A DNA stretch of 64,000 nucleotides from Rickettsiales endosymbiont of Stachyamoeba lipophora. GTDB lineage: Bacteria; Pseudomonadota; Alphaproteobacteria; Rickettsiales; 33-17. Location: positions 496,001 to 560,000 of the forward strand of contig NZ_CP033611.1 of assembly GCF_003932735.1 (NCBI RefSeq), written 5' to 3'. Each line of letters starts with the position of its first letter. The stretch's first letter is position 1. A program made the position numbers and the translations under genes. This document shows, piece by piece, positions 26,660-36,136 of this stretch. The notes under the pieces are model-generated. The model was not told the origin of the DNA. It made no database searches and was given only the letters and a program-made list of their open reading frames with translations.

Positions 26660-27889
26660 ATGGTAAAACTGCAGGAAATCAAGCGCCACTCGACTCATCA
26701 AGTTAAAATCGGTAACAGGTTTATAGGGGGCAATGCTCCAGTATTAGTACAAAGTATGACTAATACTAACACTTCTGATGTCAATGCCACAGTTAACCAA
26801 ATTATAGAACTTTATGAAGCAGGTTCAGAAATAGTCCGGCTTACTGTAAATAATGATGCAGCAGCTAAGGCTGTACCTTATATTTACGAGACACTAGTTA
26901 ACAAAGATTACGATATACCCCTAGTAGGCTGCTTTCATTTTAATGGACATAGGTTACTCACTTCATATCCAGCACTTGCTGCAAGCTTAGCTAAATACCG
27001 GATTAATCCTGGCAATGTTGGATTAGGCGAAAAGCACGATAAGCATTTTGAGATGATGGTTGAACAAGCTATTAAATATCAAAAACCTATAAGAATTGGA
27101 GTTAATTGGGGAAGCCTTGATCAAGAGTTAGCAGCAAGAATTATGGATAAAAATTCTAAGCTAAAAAACCCCAAACCTACCGAAGAAATATTACGCGAAA
27201 CCTTAATTGAGTCCGCTTTACAAAGTGCTAAAAAAGCTGAAGATATAGGCTTACTTGCTGAGCAAATAGTTATTTCCTGTAAAATTAGTCGTCCTCAAGA
27301 CTTAATTGCAGTTTATCGAGAATTAGCTAGACGCTCAAATTATGCTTTACATTTAGGCTTAACTGAAGCCGGCATGGGGATAAAAGGAGCAGTAGCTACT
27401 ACTGCCGCCCTATCTACTTTGCTGCAAGAAGGTATAGGAGATACCATTAGAACTTCTATAACTCCTATTCCTGGCGATTCCCGCACTGTAGAAGTAAAAA
27501 TATGTAAAGAAATTTTACAATCTTTAGGACTTAGAGAATTTGCACCGGTAGTGACCTCATGTCCGGGGTGTGGGAGAACTACCAGCACAGTCTTTCAGCA
27601 TCTAGCCCAGCAAGTTCAATTATTTCTTGAAAGCAATATGCCTAACTGGAAAAATAAATATAAGGGTGTTGAAAGTTTAAAAGTAGCCGTAATGGGCTGT
27701 ATTGTTAACGGTCCTGGAGAAAGTAAACATGCTGATATTGGCATTAGTTTACCCGGCACTGGAGAACATCCTATAGCTCCGGTATTTATTAATGGTGAAC
27801 GCGCGCATATCTTACAAGGCGAAAATATCGCTGCAGAGTTTACACAAATCATTTTAAATTATATTGAACACCGATATCAACCAGCTTAA
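26660..27889 (+). CDS. ispG: 4-hydroxy-3-methylbut-2-en-1-yl diphosphate synthase
   Basis: This 409-residue iron-sulfur enzyme of the MEP isoprenoid pathway opens with the TIM-barrel signature [13 protein letters not shown]. The cluster-binding cysteines are seen in [11 protein letters not shown] (two Cys) and [11 protein letters not shown] (one Cys), as in GcpE. It converts MEcPP to HMBPP. The gene stands alone after a 280-base gap behind fliP. In that gap a TTGATA box near 26593 and a TAAATC box 17 bases later could be a weak promoter; this is not firm. Confidence 0.95.
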   Translation: MVKLQEIKRHSTHQVKIGNRFIGGNAPVLVQSMTNTNTSDVNATVNQIIELYEAGSEIVRLTVNNDAAAKAVPYIYETLVNKDYDIPLVGCFHFNGHRLLTSYPALAASLAKYRINPGNVGLGEKHDKHFEMMVEQAIKYQKPIRIGVNWGSLDQELAARIMDKNSKLKNPKPTEEILRETLIESALQSAKKAEDIGLLAEQIVISCKISRPQDLIAVYRELARRSNYALHLGLTEAGMGIKGAVATTAALSTLLQEGIGDTIRTSITPIPGDSRTVEVKICKEILQSLGLREFAPVVTSCPGCGRTTSTVFQHLAQQVQLFLESNMPNWKNKYKGVESLKVAVMGCIVNGPGESKHADIGISLPGTGEHPIAPVFINGERAHILQGENIAAEFTQIILNYIEHRYQPA

Positions 27890-27901
27890 TAATTTTATGT
27901 T

Positions 27902-27967
27902 ATGATTAGCATTTACTTTTCAGGGTTATTAGCTATTTTTATTGGCATGATTATTATCTATCAATAA
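27902..27967 (+). CDS. Possible 21-residue membrane peptide
   Basis: An ATG at 27902 opens a 21-codon frame whose product is almost entirely hydrophobic (MISIYFSGLLAIFIG then MIIIYQ), enough for one membrane helix. It lies between ispG and tRNA-Arg. It has no recognised family and no strong ribosome site, and short hydrophobic frames are common by chance in AT-rich DNA, so support is weak. Confidence 0.2.
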   Translation: MISIYFSGLLAIFIGMIIIYQ

Positions 27968-27979
27968 TTTTTCTTATAA

Positions 27980-28056
27980 GCACCTGTAGCTCAGATGGAT
28001 AGAGTATTGCCCTCCGAAGGCAAAGGTCGGGCGTTCGAATCGCCCCAGGTGCACCA
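27980..28056 (+). tRNA. tRNA-Arg (anticodon CCG)
   Basis: The 77-base sequence folds as a cloverleaf: acceptor GCACCTG pairs with CAGGTGC, the D arm contains AGCTCAGATGGATAGAG, the anticodon stem TTGCC/GGCAA closes the loop CTCCGAA with anticodon CCG, and the T arm is GGGCG-TTCGAAT-CGCCC. The discriminator is A and the CCA end is encoded. It would read the arginine codon CGG. Confidence 0.95.
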
Positions 28057-28096
28057 TAGCTTATGTTTTAATTGCTAAAAACAAAACCATTATTTC

Positions 28097-28210
28097 ATGT
28101 TAAATAAGCTTATATTTAAACTCTTTGGCAATCAAAAGAAAAGAGGAATCTTTAGAAAAAATGTAGATGAGGAGCAGAATTTATTAAATATAAATAAGCA
28201 CCCCAGGTAA
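28097..28210 (+). CDS. Possible 37-residue basic peptide
   Basis: A frame opens at ATG 28097, 41 bases after tRNA-Arg, and encodes a Lys/Asn-rich peptide beginning MLNKLIFKLFGNQKKRG. No family was recognised. It lies in a gene-poor pocket that also holds a decayed DUF2608-like fragment, so it may be a remnant rather than a gene. Confidence 0.2.
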   Translation: MLNKLIFKLFGNQKKRGIFRKNVDEEQNLLNINKHPR

Positions 28211-28254
28211 GTTTTGACATTAAAATTATATTTTATCCTAGGTTTTAAAGAGAT

Positions 28255-28452
28255 TTATTTTTGCTTAAGTTCTTCAAAATATTTATGCCGAATTTCTCTA
28301 TTGTTACTGTTCAATATAATGTCTTTGAGGTTGATTATTACCCCGTCAATATCAAATACTACTAGATCATCTTCTGCAAAACCCCCTATATATTGCTTAA
28401 TTTCTGAAAGGTTTTTTATAGCAATATGTTGTTTTTCATTAGCATGGCACAA
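28255..28452 (-). pseudogene. HAD-like (DUF2608-type) gene fragment
   Basis: A 65-codon frame with a TTG start contains DLVVFDIDGVIIN, the first HAD-phosphatase motif (D-x-D), preceded by SEIKQYIGGF. The remaining HAD motifs are absent because the frame stops about 20 residues later. A stop lies just upstream, and a second short frame (28454-28552) in another register reads MSYCEGLNFIIQ and so on. This looks like the remains of a phosphatase-like gene, perhaps of the DUF2608 type common in Legionella and Rickettsiales. The subfamily is uncertain. Confidence 0.45.
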
Positions 28453-28730
28453 TTATAACAAAGAGTGAATATTATCATTATTAAGACTATAACTGCCATA
28501 TAGATATTTGGCATTTTGTATAATAAAATTCAAGCCTTCACAATAACTCATCTCTGATTGTTATAACTAACAATCTTTTATTATAAACCGCTGTAACATA
28601 ACTTAGAGCAAATATAAACTCAGTTTACTATAATATTCTAGTTTAAAATAAGCTTACCAAACAAAAAGGTTAAAAATAATTTAATTTAGACCTTATTGCT
28701 TATTTTATATTAAAATTGCTTAATAATTTC

Positions 28731-28750
28731 ATTTTATTATATAATAAAAT
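28731..28750. repeat. 20-base AT palindrome upstream of the ankyrin gene
   Basis: Ten-base arms (ATTTTATTAT and its complement) meet without a loop, ending 30 bases before the ankyrin gene start at 28781. It may be a regulatory or structural element of the promoter region, but AT palindromes of this size also arise by chance in this base composition. Confidence 0.5.
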
Positions 28751-28780
28751 TATTACTATCAAATGAATTGAGGGGTAACG

Positions 28781-29758
28781 ATGCCAGTTCTACACAATAT
28801 TTTCACAAACATTGGCCAAGCTGTAAGCGACAGTATTGAAGTTGCTATCAATAAGTTTTATTCCTCCTCTACCAAAAATATAAAACCAGCGTTACTCCAA
28901 CCAATAATGCCCGCTGCTATTGAAGCTAAAACCCTACAAAGAGCTAGCACTGAACAAAAAATCTCCTGCCTAAATGAAATACCATTAAGCAAAGCATATG
29001 CAGCGTTAGAATATTACTATCTTATTAAAATTAAAAAGCACCCTACATTTTCTTTAACTACCCAAGAAGATATAATTTTAGAATTAAAGAAAATAGATCA
29101 ACCACACTATCAAGTTCAAGATTTTATATATCATTGCATAGATTTAATTGGAAAGGATAGGCAAGATGATAACAAATACACTTTACTCCATCATGCGGCC
29201 TTTAATAATAATTTGCAGCTAACTGAATTATTACTAACCATGGATGCAAATAGCAATATTTTAGCTTGCAATAATTATACTCCTCTACATTTGGCTTTGG
29301 TCAATTGCAAAATTGAATTAGTCAAATACACAAAATTTTGCCACAAAATTCAAGATCATCCCGCTGAGTATTCAAAGGATAAATTAGAACATACAAAAAG
29401 CAATCTTGATGATACTTTAAAGCTCGTATTGCTTTTATCAAAGCATACAAATATTGATCCTTTATTAGAAGGTCCTCTCATATCAAGCTTACCTGAAGAA
29501 AATTTAGCATCAACAGATCAAGCCTCACCTTCAAAACCACGACTTCAAGCTGGCCCTGTATCAATTAATTCTTTTCTGAAGAGCTTATCTGCAGCAGAAT
29601 GTTTAACAGTAGAACACCAATCAATGCTAACTGAAATCGAAAATAATATAATACAAGGTCATAATCTTCCTAACTGTGATCACAACGCAAGAGCTCCCCT
29701 TAGTCAAACTGGCCGTTTATTACAAGAAAATAATTCAACTATAATTACCAAAATTTAA
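28781..29758 (+). CDS. Ankyrin repeat protein
   Basis: The 325-residue protein contains a central ankyrin pair at about 126-185: NKYTLLHHAAFNNNLQLTEL and then NYTPLHLALVNCKIELVKY. The flanks are not recognised; the N-terminus has no clear signal peptide and the C-terminal third is polar and Ser/Pro-containing. Rickettsiales carry many such proteins and some are secreted effectors, but no secretion signal can be read here. GAGGGG at about 28770 precedes the ATG as a good ribosome site. It is a single gene next to a decayed region. Confidence 0.8.
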   Translation: MPVLHNIFTNIGQAVSDSIEVAINKFYSSSTKNIKPALLQPIMPAAIEAKTLQRASTEQKISCLNEIPLSKAYAALEYYYLIKIKKHPTFSLTTQEDIILELKKIDQPHYQVQDFIYHCIDLIGKDRQDDNKYTLLHHAAFNNNLQLTELLLTMDANSNILACNNYTPLHLALVNCKIELVKYTKFCHKIQDHPAEYSKDKLEHTKSNLDDTLKLVLLLSKHTNIDPLLEGPLISSLPEENLASTDQASPSKPRLQAGPVSINSFLKSLSAAECLTVEHQSMLTEIENNIIQGHNLPNCDHNARAPLSQTGRLLQENNSTIITKI

Positions 29759-29861
29759 CCTTAACTTCTTGAAGTGTAGAATAATAGTAAGGTTTGTGTC
29801 ACAAAAATGAAACTCTTCCCGTGAATTTATATTAACAACCATCGAATAAAGCATAAGGGTA

Positions 29862-29879
29862 GATTTTAGTATTAAAATC
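29862..29879. repeat. Short inverted repeat (hairpin B)
   Basis: GATTTTA and TAAAATC flank a 4-base loop. A similar hairpin with changed but still pairing arms occurs at 32804-32819 (GTTTTA/TAAAAC), and both are followed by a TGCTATC word. They could be copies of a short dispersed element. Confidence 0.3.
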
Positions 29880-29924
29880 CTTTTAAGCTGAATCTCTAAA
29901 AATAACTTATGCTATCCTTTATAT

Positions 29925-29952
29925 AAAAAAGGCAGGTTATACCTGCCTTTTT
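29925..29952 (-). terminator. Rho-independent terminator of the bc1 operon (bidirectional shape)
   Basis: Seven-base arms GGCAGGT and ACCTGCC enclose a TAT loop, with a run of A on one side and a run of T on the other. It lies 22 bases after the cytochrome c1 stop on the minus strand and can also stop transcription coming from the ankyrin gene. Confidence 0.85.
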
Positions 29953-29973
29953 CTTGATATTCAAATTAACACC

Positions 29974-30750
29974 TTACTTTACATCAGCCCAAATACGGCG
30001 ATAAGCTACATAGAAGAAAATAGTAAGTGCAGCTAAATATAGCAATGTTCTAATACCTATAGTTTTACGTGCTTCCATTTCCGGCTCGGCAGCCCATTGT
30101 AGAAAATGTACTACATCTTTACTCATTTGTTCAACTGTTGCTTCAGTACCATCTTGATAGGTAGCTTGGCCATCAGATAAAGGCGGCGCCATAGCAATTA
30201 CTCCACCATCCATGTAAGGATTATAATATTTACCTTCAGGAATTACCATTCCTTCTGGAGTATTGTGATAACCGTTTAACAAAGAATAAACATAATTAGC
30301 TCCATCATGTCGCGCCTTAATTATCAAGGATAAATCAGGAGGAAAAGCTCCATTATTTGCAGCTCTTGAGGCTTTTTCATTTGGATAAGGTGCTACAAAA
30401 TAATCGGAAGGAACACCAGGACGCTCAAACATTTCACCATTATCATTTGGTCCATCAATTACATTATATCCTGCTGCAATAGTTTTAATTTCACCATCTG
30501 CAAAACCAATTTCTTTTAAATTTCTAAAAGCAACGCGATCAAGCCCATGACAAGCAGAACATACCTCCTTATATATCTGGAACCCTCTTTGCACCGCCTG
30601 ACGATCAAACTTACCAAAAAAACCTTCAAAAGACCATTCATGCTGCAAAGGATGCTTAGCATTCTCACTTGATAAAGCAAATGCTGAAGCAAATAAGCAC
30701 ACCAAGGCAACTAATATCGAACTACAAAATTTCACTTTAACCATAATCAT
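29974..30750 (-). CDS. petC: Cytochrome c1 of the bc1 complex
   Basis: The 258-residue protein has a signal peptide (about 1-25), the covalent haem site CSACHG (about 61-66), an AMAPPLSDG stretch that would hold the methionine haem ligand, and a C-terminal membrane anchor ending YRRIWADVK. It passes electrons from the Rieske protein to cytochrome c. It is the last gene of petA-petB-petC, 11 bases after petB. Confidence 0.95.
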   Translation of the reverse strand: MIMVKVKFCSSILVALVCLFASAFALSSENAKHPLQHEWSFEGFFGKFDRQAVQRGFQIYKEVCSACHGLDRVAFRNLKEIGFADGEIKTIAAGYNVIDGPNDNGEMFERPGVPSDYFVAPYPNEKASRAANNGAFPPDLSLIIKARHDGANYVYSLLNGYHNTPEGMVIPEGKYYNPYMDGGVIAMAPPLSDGQATYQDGTEATVEQMSKDVVHFLQWAAEPEMEARKTIGIRTLLYLAALTIFFYVAYRRIWADVK

Positions 30751-30761
30751 ATCAATTAATA

Positions 30762-31982
30762 TTATTTTTTACTATATGCAGTACTTATAGATTCAGGTAA
30801 TGAACGAGCTTGCTCAAACTTACTTAACATTGGCAATACAACCAAAAAGTAAGCAAAATAAACTAGACTCGCAACTTGCCCAATAGCAATAAAAGGTTGT
30901 TCCGGTGGATTGGCTCCAATATAGCCCAATATCACGACATCAATAATAAAAATCCAATAAAATATTTTAAATGCCGGACGATAAGAACCACTTCTTATCG
31001 GTGAACGGTCAAGCCACGGTAGCAAAGCTAAAATAAGCACTGAAGCAAACATAGCAATCACCCCACCAAGCTTGTTAGGAATCGCTCTAAGAATTGCATA
31101 AAAGGGTAAAAAGTACCATTCCGGCACAATATGTGGCGGTGTCACTAAAGGATTTGCTGGAATATAATTATCCGGATGCCCTAAATAGTTAGGGTTAAAG
31201 AATAAAAAATAAGCAAACAATATAAAAAACACTCCAAAACCAAAAAAATCTTTAACAGTATAATAAGGATGAAACGGTATGGTATCACTTGCTGATTTTA
31301 CTTCAACTCCGGTTGGATTACTTGAGCCGTGTCTATGTAAGGCTACAATATGAAGGATGACTATGGCAGTGATAATAAATGGAAATAAATAATGTAATGC
31401 AAAAAATCTATTTAAAGTTGGATTATCTACTGAAAAGCCACCCCATAGCCATGTTACTATTGATTCCCCAACTATTGGAAATGCCGAAAAAAGATTGGTG
31501 ATAACAGTAGCTCCCCAAAAGCTCATCTGCCCCCAAGGTAGCACATACCCCATAAAAGCAGTGGCCATCATCGCTAGGAAAATCATAATCCCTAAAAACC
31601 ATACTATTTCTCTTGGAGATTTATAAGAACCATAATATAGCCCCCGAGCTATATGGGCATATATTACTATAAAAAACATTGAAGCGCCAATAGCATGCGA
31701 ATATCTAATTAACCACCCATAATTAACATTACGCATAATATTTTCTACACTATCAAACGCATGTAAAACATGCGGAGTGTAATGCATGGCTAGCACTATC
31801 CCCGTAATAATTTGAATTACTAAAGCAATTCCAGCCAAAGAACCAAAGTTCCAAGCAAAACTTAAGTTTTTAGGAGTACGGTATTGAGCCAAATGCTCTA
31901 TAAAACTAAATACAGGCAAGCGATATTCAATCCATTCTTTAACGCTTTGCTTTTTTCCCTGCTCAAGCTCCATCTTAATCAA
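30762..31982 (-). CDS. petB: Cytochrome b of the bc1 complex
   Basis: The 406-residue protein has about eight membrane helices. The paired haem histidines are seen in [18 protein letters not shown] (helix B) and in [18 protein letters not shown] (helix D); the quinol-site motif [13 protein letters not shown] is intact. It overlaps the Rieske gene by 4 bases, as in the usual alphaproteobacterial petABC operon. Confidence 0.96.
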   Translation of the reverse strand: MIKMELEQGKKQSVKEWIEYRLPVFSFIEHLAQYRTPKNLSFAWNFGSLAGIALVIQIITGIVLAMHYTPHVLHAFDSVENIMRNVNYGWLIRYSHAIGASMFFIVIYAHIARGLYYGSYKSPREIVWFLGIMIFLAMMATAFMGYVLPWGQMSFWGATVITNLFSAFPIVGESIVTWLWGGFSVDNPTLNRFFALHYLFPFIITAIVILHIVALHRHGSSNPTGVEVKSASDTIPFHPYYTVKDFFGFGVFFILFAYFLFFNPNYLGHPDNYIPANPLVTPPHIVPEWYFLPFYAILRAIPNKLGGVIAMFASVLILALLPWLDRSPIRSGSYRPAFKIFYWIFIIDVVILGYIGANPPEQPFIAIGQVASLVYFAYFLVVLPMLSKFEQARSLPESISTAYSKK

Positions 31983-32512
31983 CCTATTTTAATAATATTA
32001 TCATTAACAAATGCATATTCAGGAACTAATAAATTTTGTGGCGCAGGACCTTTTCTAATTCTCCCTGAAGTATCATAATGAGAACCATGGCATGGACAAA
32101 ACCATCCATTATAATCACCTTGCTCATCAAGCGGCACGCAACCGAGATGGGTACAAATTTTTACCATAACTAACCACTGCTCTTTACCAAGCTTTACCCT
32201 TTCAGAGTCCATCTGTGGGTCTCTTAAAGAGCTCACATTAACCTCTTCAGCCGCTTTAATTTCCTCCGGGGTACGATGGCGAATCACTATTGGTTTACCT
32301 CGCCACATTACGGTAATACTTTGGCCTGGCTGAACATGCTCTAAATTGACTTCTACTGAAGAAAGGGCAAGTACATCCGCCGAAGGATTTAGCGATGAAA
32401 TTAATGGCCATGCAATCCCTACAGCACCTAAGCCAGCCATTGCTGAAGCAGTTAGTACAATAAAATCACGCCTGGTTGTTTTATTATCATTATGGTTCTT
32501 TTGATCAGACAT
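31979..32512 (-). CDS. petA: Rieske iron-sulfur subunit of the bc1 complex
   Basis: The 177-residue protein has a twin-arginine-type N-terminus ([16 protein letters not shown]) that doubles as the membrane anchor, and the 2Fe-2S ligands in CTHLGC and CPCHGSHYD. Folded Rieske proteins are exported by Tat, and tatB and tatC are present in this window. It is the first gene of the bc1 operon; a long gene-free stretch lies upstream. Confidence 0.96.
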   Translation of the reverse strand: MSDQKNHNDNKTTRRDFIVLTASAMAGLGAVGIAWPLISSLNPSADVLALSSVEVNLEHVQPGQSITVMWRGKPIVIRHRTPEEIKAAEEVNVSSLRDPQMDSERVKLGKEQWLVMVKICTHLGCVPLDEQGDYNGWFCPCHGSHYDTSGRIRKGPAPQNLLVPEYAFVNDNIIKIG

Positions 32513-33090
32513 CTTCTTAACAACTCGAGTTTTTAATAAAACCTATTGATTTTTCATGCAAATATTTAAACATATCTTTTAAATTTTGACAAGTGGTTTA
32601 CAAACCAAGAAGAAAGCAAATATACCTGCGCCCTAGACAGATTTTTAAACCAAAGCCTATAATAAGATTTTTCAATTCAAAAATAAATATTTTATTATCA
32701 TAACCAGCCTAACTAAGTTCTTTGTAAACCTAGAAGAATATAAACATTTTGAGAAAGCAGGCTAAGCATAAATTTTATTAAATATACTAAACTTCACAAG
32801 TAAGTTTTACTATTAAAACCATTTTTCTGCTATCTTGTATAAGAAGTATTTTTAAATATTTCAATATTTATAAGTAAAATTATCAAAAACAGCTTTATGC
32901 AGCTTTAGGATACGAGGCAAATATCAAGCAGTTAATATTAATGATTTCTCCCCAATCTTTCAAACTGAGTTTGTGCTTACTACTGTACCAGAGACGTAAA
33001 ATTAGCAAAAACTTTATTTATACCCAATATTATAACAATTATAATAAACTCACCAATTTATACACTACAACAACCTTTACAGCACAGAAC
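32513..33090. other. 578-base intergenic stretch without a recognised gene
   Basis: It lies between the start of petA and the end of ppdK. It must hold the bc1 operon promoter near 32520-32600, but no convincing boxes were found. An open frame from about 32886 to 33107 on the plus strand lacks recognisable domains and runs into the ppdK end. A small hairpin lies at 32804-32819. Confidence 0.5.
32804..32819. repeat. Short inverted repeat (hairpin A)
   Basis: GTTTTA and TAAAAC flank the loop CTAT; a TGCTATC word follows 8 bases later. It resembles the hairpin at 29862-29879, in which the arms are changed while pairing is kept. Confidence 0.3.
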
Positions 33091-35766
33091 CTACAAAGCC
33101 TTGGTTGATTTTATTGCAGCATGCGCTGCTGCCAAAATTGCGCCAGGCACTCTGAAAGGAGAACATGAAACATAATTTAATCCAATTGATTGGCTAAATT
33201 GTATAGTATCAGCATGCCCGCCATGCTCTCCGCAAATCCCAATTTTAATCTCATGATTATTAGCCCTACCGCGCTCGACTGCAATCTTAATAAGCTCCCC
33301 TACACTCTCTTCATCTAGCTTAATAAAAGGATCGACCTCAAAAATTTTAGCTTCTAAATAATCATTTAAAAACTTGCATGAATCATCTCTAGATAGCCCT
33401 AAAGTAGTTTGGGTTAAATCGTTCGATCCAAAACTAAAAAACTCTGCATGTTTCATAATGTCATTAGCTCTGAGAGCTGCACCAGGCAGCTCAATCATTG
33501 CGCCCACCTGATATTTAGTTTTTTGGTTATACCGCTTAAAAGCTCCTTCAGCACAGCGGTCTATCAAAGTTTTCATTATTGCCATCTCTTTGCCGTTCAT
33601 CACTAAAGGCACCAAAATTTCAGGCATAATATCGATATTATATTCCATCTTGATTTCAATTGCTGCAGAAATTATTGCTGTCACTTGCATTTCATAAATT
33701 TCAGGATAGGAAATGGCCAGCCTACAACCCCTATGTCCAAGCATAGGATTTGATTCATGAAGCTCTTCAACCTTTGCCTTTAATGCATTAAGGGAAAGAG
33801 AAGTATGTTCTGCAATTTGTTGAAAATCTTTTTCATTATTAGGCAAAAACTCATGAAGTGGAGGATCAAGCAATCTTATCACAGTAGTTTTATTACCCAT
33901 TAATTTAAATATTTCTTTAAAGTCTTGTAATTGCATAGGTAATAGGCTCGCTAAAGCTTCTTTTCTCTGAGCAGCATTACTGGCCATGATCATTTCACGA
34001 ATAAGGGGTAATCTATCCGGATCAAAGAACATATGTTCGGTTCGGCACAAACCAATTCCTTCCGCACCAAATTTAAGCGCCATATTAAGATCTTGGGCAG
34101 TTTCTGCATTCGTATAAACTTTAAGAGTTTTTATTTCCTTAGCCCAATCAAGCAAAGTTTGAAATTCAGGGGATAAATTAGGTTCAATAGTTGGAACCTC
34201 TCCCAAATAAATCTCTCCTGTGCTACCATTAATAGTAATGATATCACCTTCTTTTACTACCACTTCTCCCTTGAAGAAAATTTTATTAAGATAATCAACT
34301 TTAAGATTACTTGCTCCACAAACGCATGGTTTTCCCATACCTCTTGCTACCACTGCCGCATGAGAAGTCATGCCTCCTCTGGCCGTAAGTATTGCGTGCG
34401 CTGCAATCATCCCATTGATATCTTCAGGGCTGGTTTCATTTCTTACTAAAATAACTTTATGGCCCCTTTTTGCTTCTTTTTCTGCTTCAAGCACAGAAAA
34501 TGTTACCCTGCCTGATACTGCACCCGGCGAAGCAGGTAACCCATAGTCAATCACAATTGTTTTAGCATCAGGATCTAAAGAAGGATGAAGCAACTGATCT
34601 AAAGACTTAGGTTCAATTCGTAGCAATGCTTCCTCTTTAGTAATATACCCTTCCTGCGCCATGCTGATTGCCATATTAATTGCAGCTTTAGCACTCCGCT
34701 TTCCATTACGCGTTTGTAATAGCCATAACTTACCTTGCTGAACAGTAAATTCAATATCTTGCATTTCTCCAAAATGTTGTTCCAGCCTATTACCCATCTC
34801 GCAAAGGTCATGATACGCCTCTGGCATTTCTTCTTCCATGGTTAACTGTGGAATAAGTGTATTATGATTTTGGCCATAAAGAGTGATAGATTTAGGCGTT
34901 CTAATCCCTGCTACTACATCCTCACCTTGAGCATTAAGTAGATATTCGCCAAATAAATATTTTTCACCATTTGAGGGATCACGAGTAAAGCATACTCCAG
35001 TTGCCGAAGTTTTACCCATATTACCAAATACCATAGCTTGAATATTAACAGCAGTGCCTAAGTCATTTGGTATATTATTAATTTCTCTATAAGCAATTGC
35101 ACGTTCACTCATCCATGATTTCAACACTGCTTGTATTGCTTGAAATAATTGCTCATGCGCATTTTGTGGAAATTCTTGGCCGGTACTTTCTCTAACTAAT
35201 TTTTTATAATCAACAATTAATTCTTTCAAGCTTTCAACTGATAGTTCATGATCGTATTTAACTTTATTTGCTTCTTTATGGATCTCAAATAACTCTTCAA
35301 ACTGGTTAAGATGAATATTTAGCACCACATCGCTATACATTTGAATAAATCTTCTATAACAATCATAGGCAAATCTAGGGGACTCAGTATTTTTGGCAAA
35401 CGCTTCTATCGTTTGGTCATTTAAGCCCAAGTTAAGAATACTATCCATCATACCCGGCATTGACACCGCCGCGCCTGACCTGATAGAAATCAATAATGGT
35501 TTTGCAGTATCATCAAATTTTGCTCCAATAATTCCTTCGATAAAATGTATGCCTTCATAAACCTGAGTATCAAAATTTACAGGGAAACTATAATGATTTT
35601 TATAATAATATTGGCATATTTCAGTAGTGATAGTAAATCCAGGTGGTACAGGCAACCCCAGCAAAGACATCTCAGCAAGATTAGCACCTTTACCACCAAG
35701 AATATGTTCTAGGTGGCCATTACCATCGGCCTTTTGATTACCAAAAGTATAAATATAATTATTCAT
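33091..35766 (-). CDS. ppdK: Pyruvate, phosphate dikinase
   Basis: The 891-residue enzyme has an N-terminal ATP-grasp domain (GGKGANLAEM near residue 25, SIRSGAAVSMPGMMDSILNL around 100), the phosphohistidine domain with catalytic His in LTARGGMTSHAAVVARGMG (about 455), and the C-terminal PEP-binding barrel with GLCRTEHMFF and the cysteine-containing GICGEHGG. It interconverts pyruvate, ATP and phosphate with PEP, AMP and pyrophosphate. In Rickettsiales lacking full glycolysis it probably works between pyruvate and PEP; direction is inference. Confidence 0.96.
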   Translation of the reverse strand: MNNYIYTFGNQKADGNGHLEHILGGKGANLAEMSLLGLPVPPGFTITTEICQYYYKNHYSFPVNFDTQVYEGIHFIEGIIGAKFDDTAKPLLISIRSGAAVSMPGMMDSILNLGLNDQTIEAFAKNTESPRFAYDCYRRFIQMYSDVVLNIHLNQFEELFEIHKEANKVKYDHELSVESLKELIVDYKKLVRESTGQEFPQNAHEQLFQAIQAVLKSWMSERAIAYREINNIPNDLGTAVNIQAMVFGNMGKTSATGVCFTRDPSNGEKYLFGEYLLNAQGEDVVAGIRTPKSITLYGQNHNTLIPQLTMEEEMPEAYHDLCEMGNRLEQHFGEMQDIEFTVQQGKLWLLQTRNGKRSAKAAINMAISMAQEGYITKEEALLRIEPKSLDQLLHPSLDPDAKTIVIDYGLPASPGAVSGRVTFSVLEAEKEAKRGHKVILVRNETSPEDINGMIAAHAILTARGGMTSHAAVVARGMGKPCVCGASNLKVDYLNKIFFKGEVVVKEGDIITINGSTGEIYLGEVPTIEPNLSPEFQTLLDWAKEIKTLKVYTNAETAQDLNMALKFGAEGIGLCRTEHMFFDPDRLPLIREMIMASNAAQRKEALASLLPMQLQDFKEIFKLMGNKTTVIRLLDPPLHEFLPNNEKDFQQIAEHTSLSLNALKAKVEELHESNPMLGHRGCRLAISYPEIYEMQVTAIISAAIEIKMEYNIDIMPEILVPLVMNGKEMAIMKTLIDRCAEGAFKRYNQKTKYQVGAMIELPGAALRANDIMKHAEFFSFGSNDLTQTTLGLSRDDSCKFLNDYLEAKIFEVDPFIKLDEESVGELIKIAVERGRANNHEIKIGICGEHGGHADTIQFSQSIGLNYVSCSPFRVPGAILAAAHAAIKSTKAL

Positions 35767-36136
35767 AATTAAGTTCCTGATTAATTAAGCCTCTTGCACA
35801 ATGCAAAAATTGGGAAGGAGTTTTTAGGAGAAACAAAGATAGGCCCCACAGAATACTAAAACATATTTGAGGAGCACAAACAAATCTCAATAACAAAATT
35901 ACCATCCAGAATTGCTTAAACAAGAGATATATTGATCGGCTTATAGATAATTGGATTATCTGCCAAAGTCTTTTGCTACTTAAGAGCAAAAAATAATTAT
36001 AAAGATTTTTTTTTTGAGACTTCATTTTTGCATATAATCTTAGCAAGCTATAATACCTGCCTTTATTGTAAGTAATTATTCAAATAAAATCGAAGCTAAA
36101 AAGCCAAATTAATATATTTTTTGATAAATACAATTT
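35767..36136. other. 370-base intergenic stretch between glyS and ppdK
   Basis: It must contain the ppdK promoter, but no clear boxes were found. A 95-codon minus-strand frame (35759-36046) is open but hydrophobic, low in complexity and overlaps the ppdK start, so it is not called as a gene. Confidence 0.5.

Noticed and set aside
28041-28208. Repeat of CCCCAGGT at the tRNA-Arg 3' end and again at 28201, as a possible attachment site
   Set aside because: The match is only about eight bases, too short for a tRNA attachment site, and there is no integrase or clear element between the copies.
32886-33107. Plus-strand open frame of about 73 codons between petA and ppdK
   Set aside because: It has no recognisable domain, is rich in Tyr/Asn/Thr from AT-rich sequence, and runs antisense into the 3' end of ppdK.
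35759-36046. 95-codon minus-strand frame upstream of and overlapping ppdK
   Set aside because: It is mostly Leu/Ile/Phe/Ser, has no recognisable motif, overlaps the ppdK start and lies where the promoter should be. It looks like a chance frame in AT-rich DNA.
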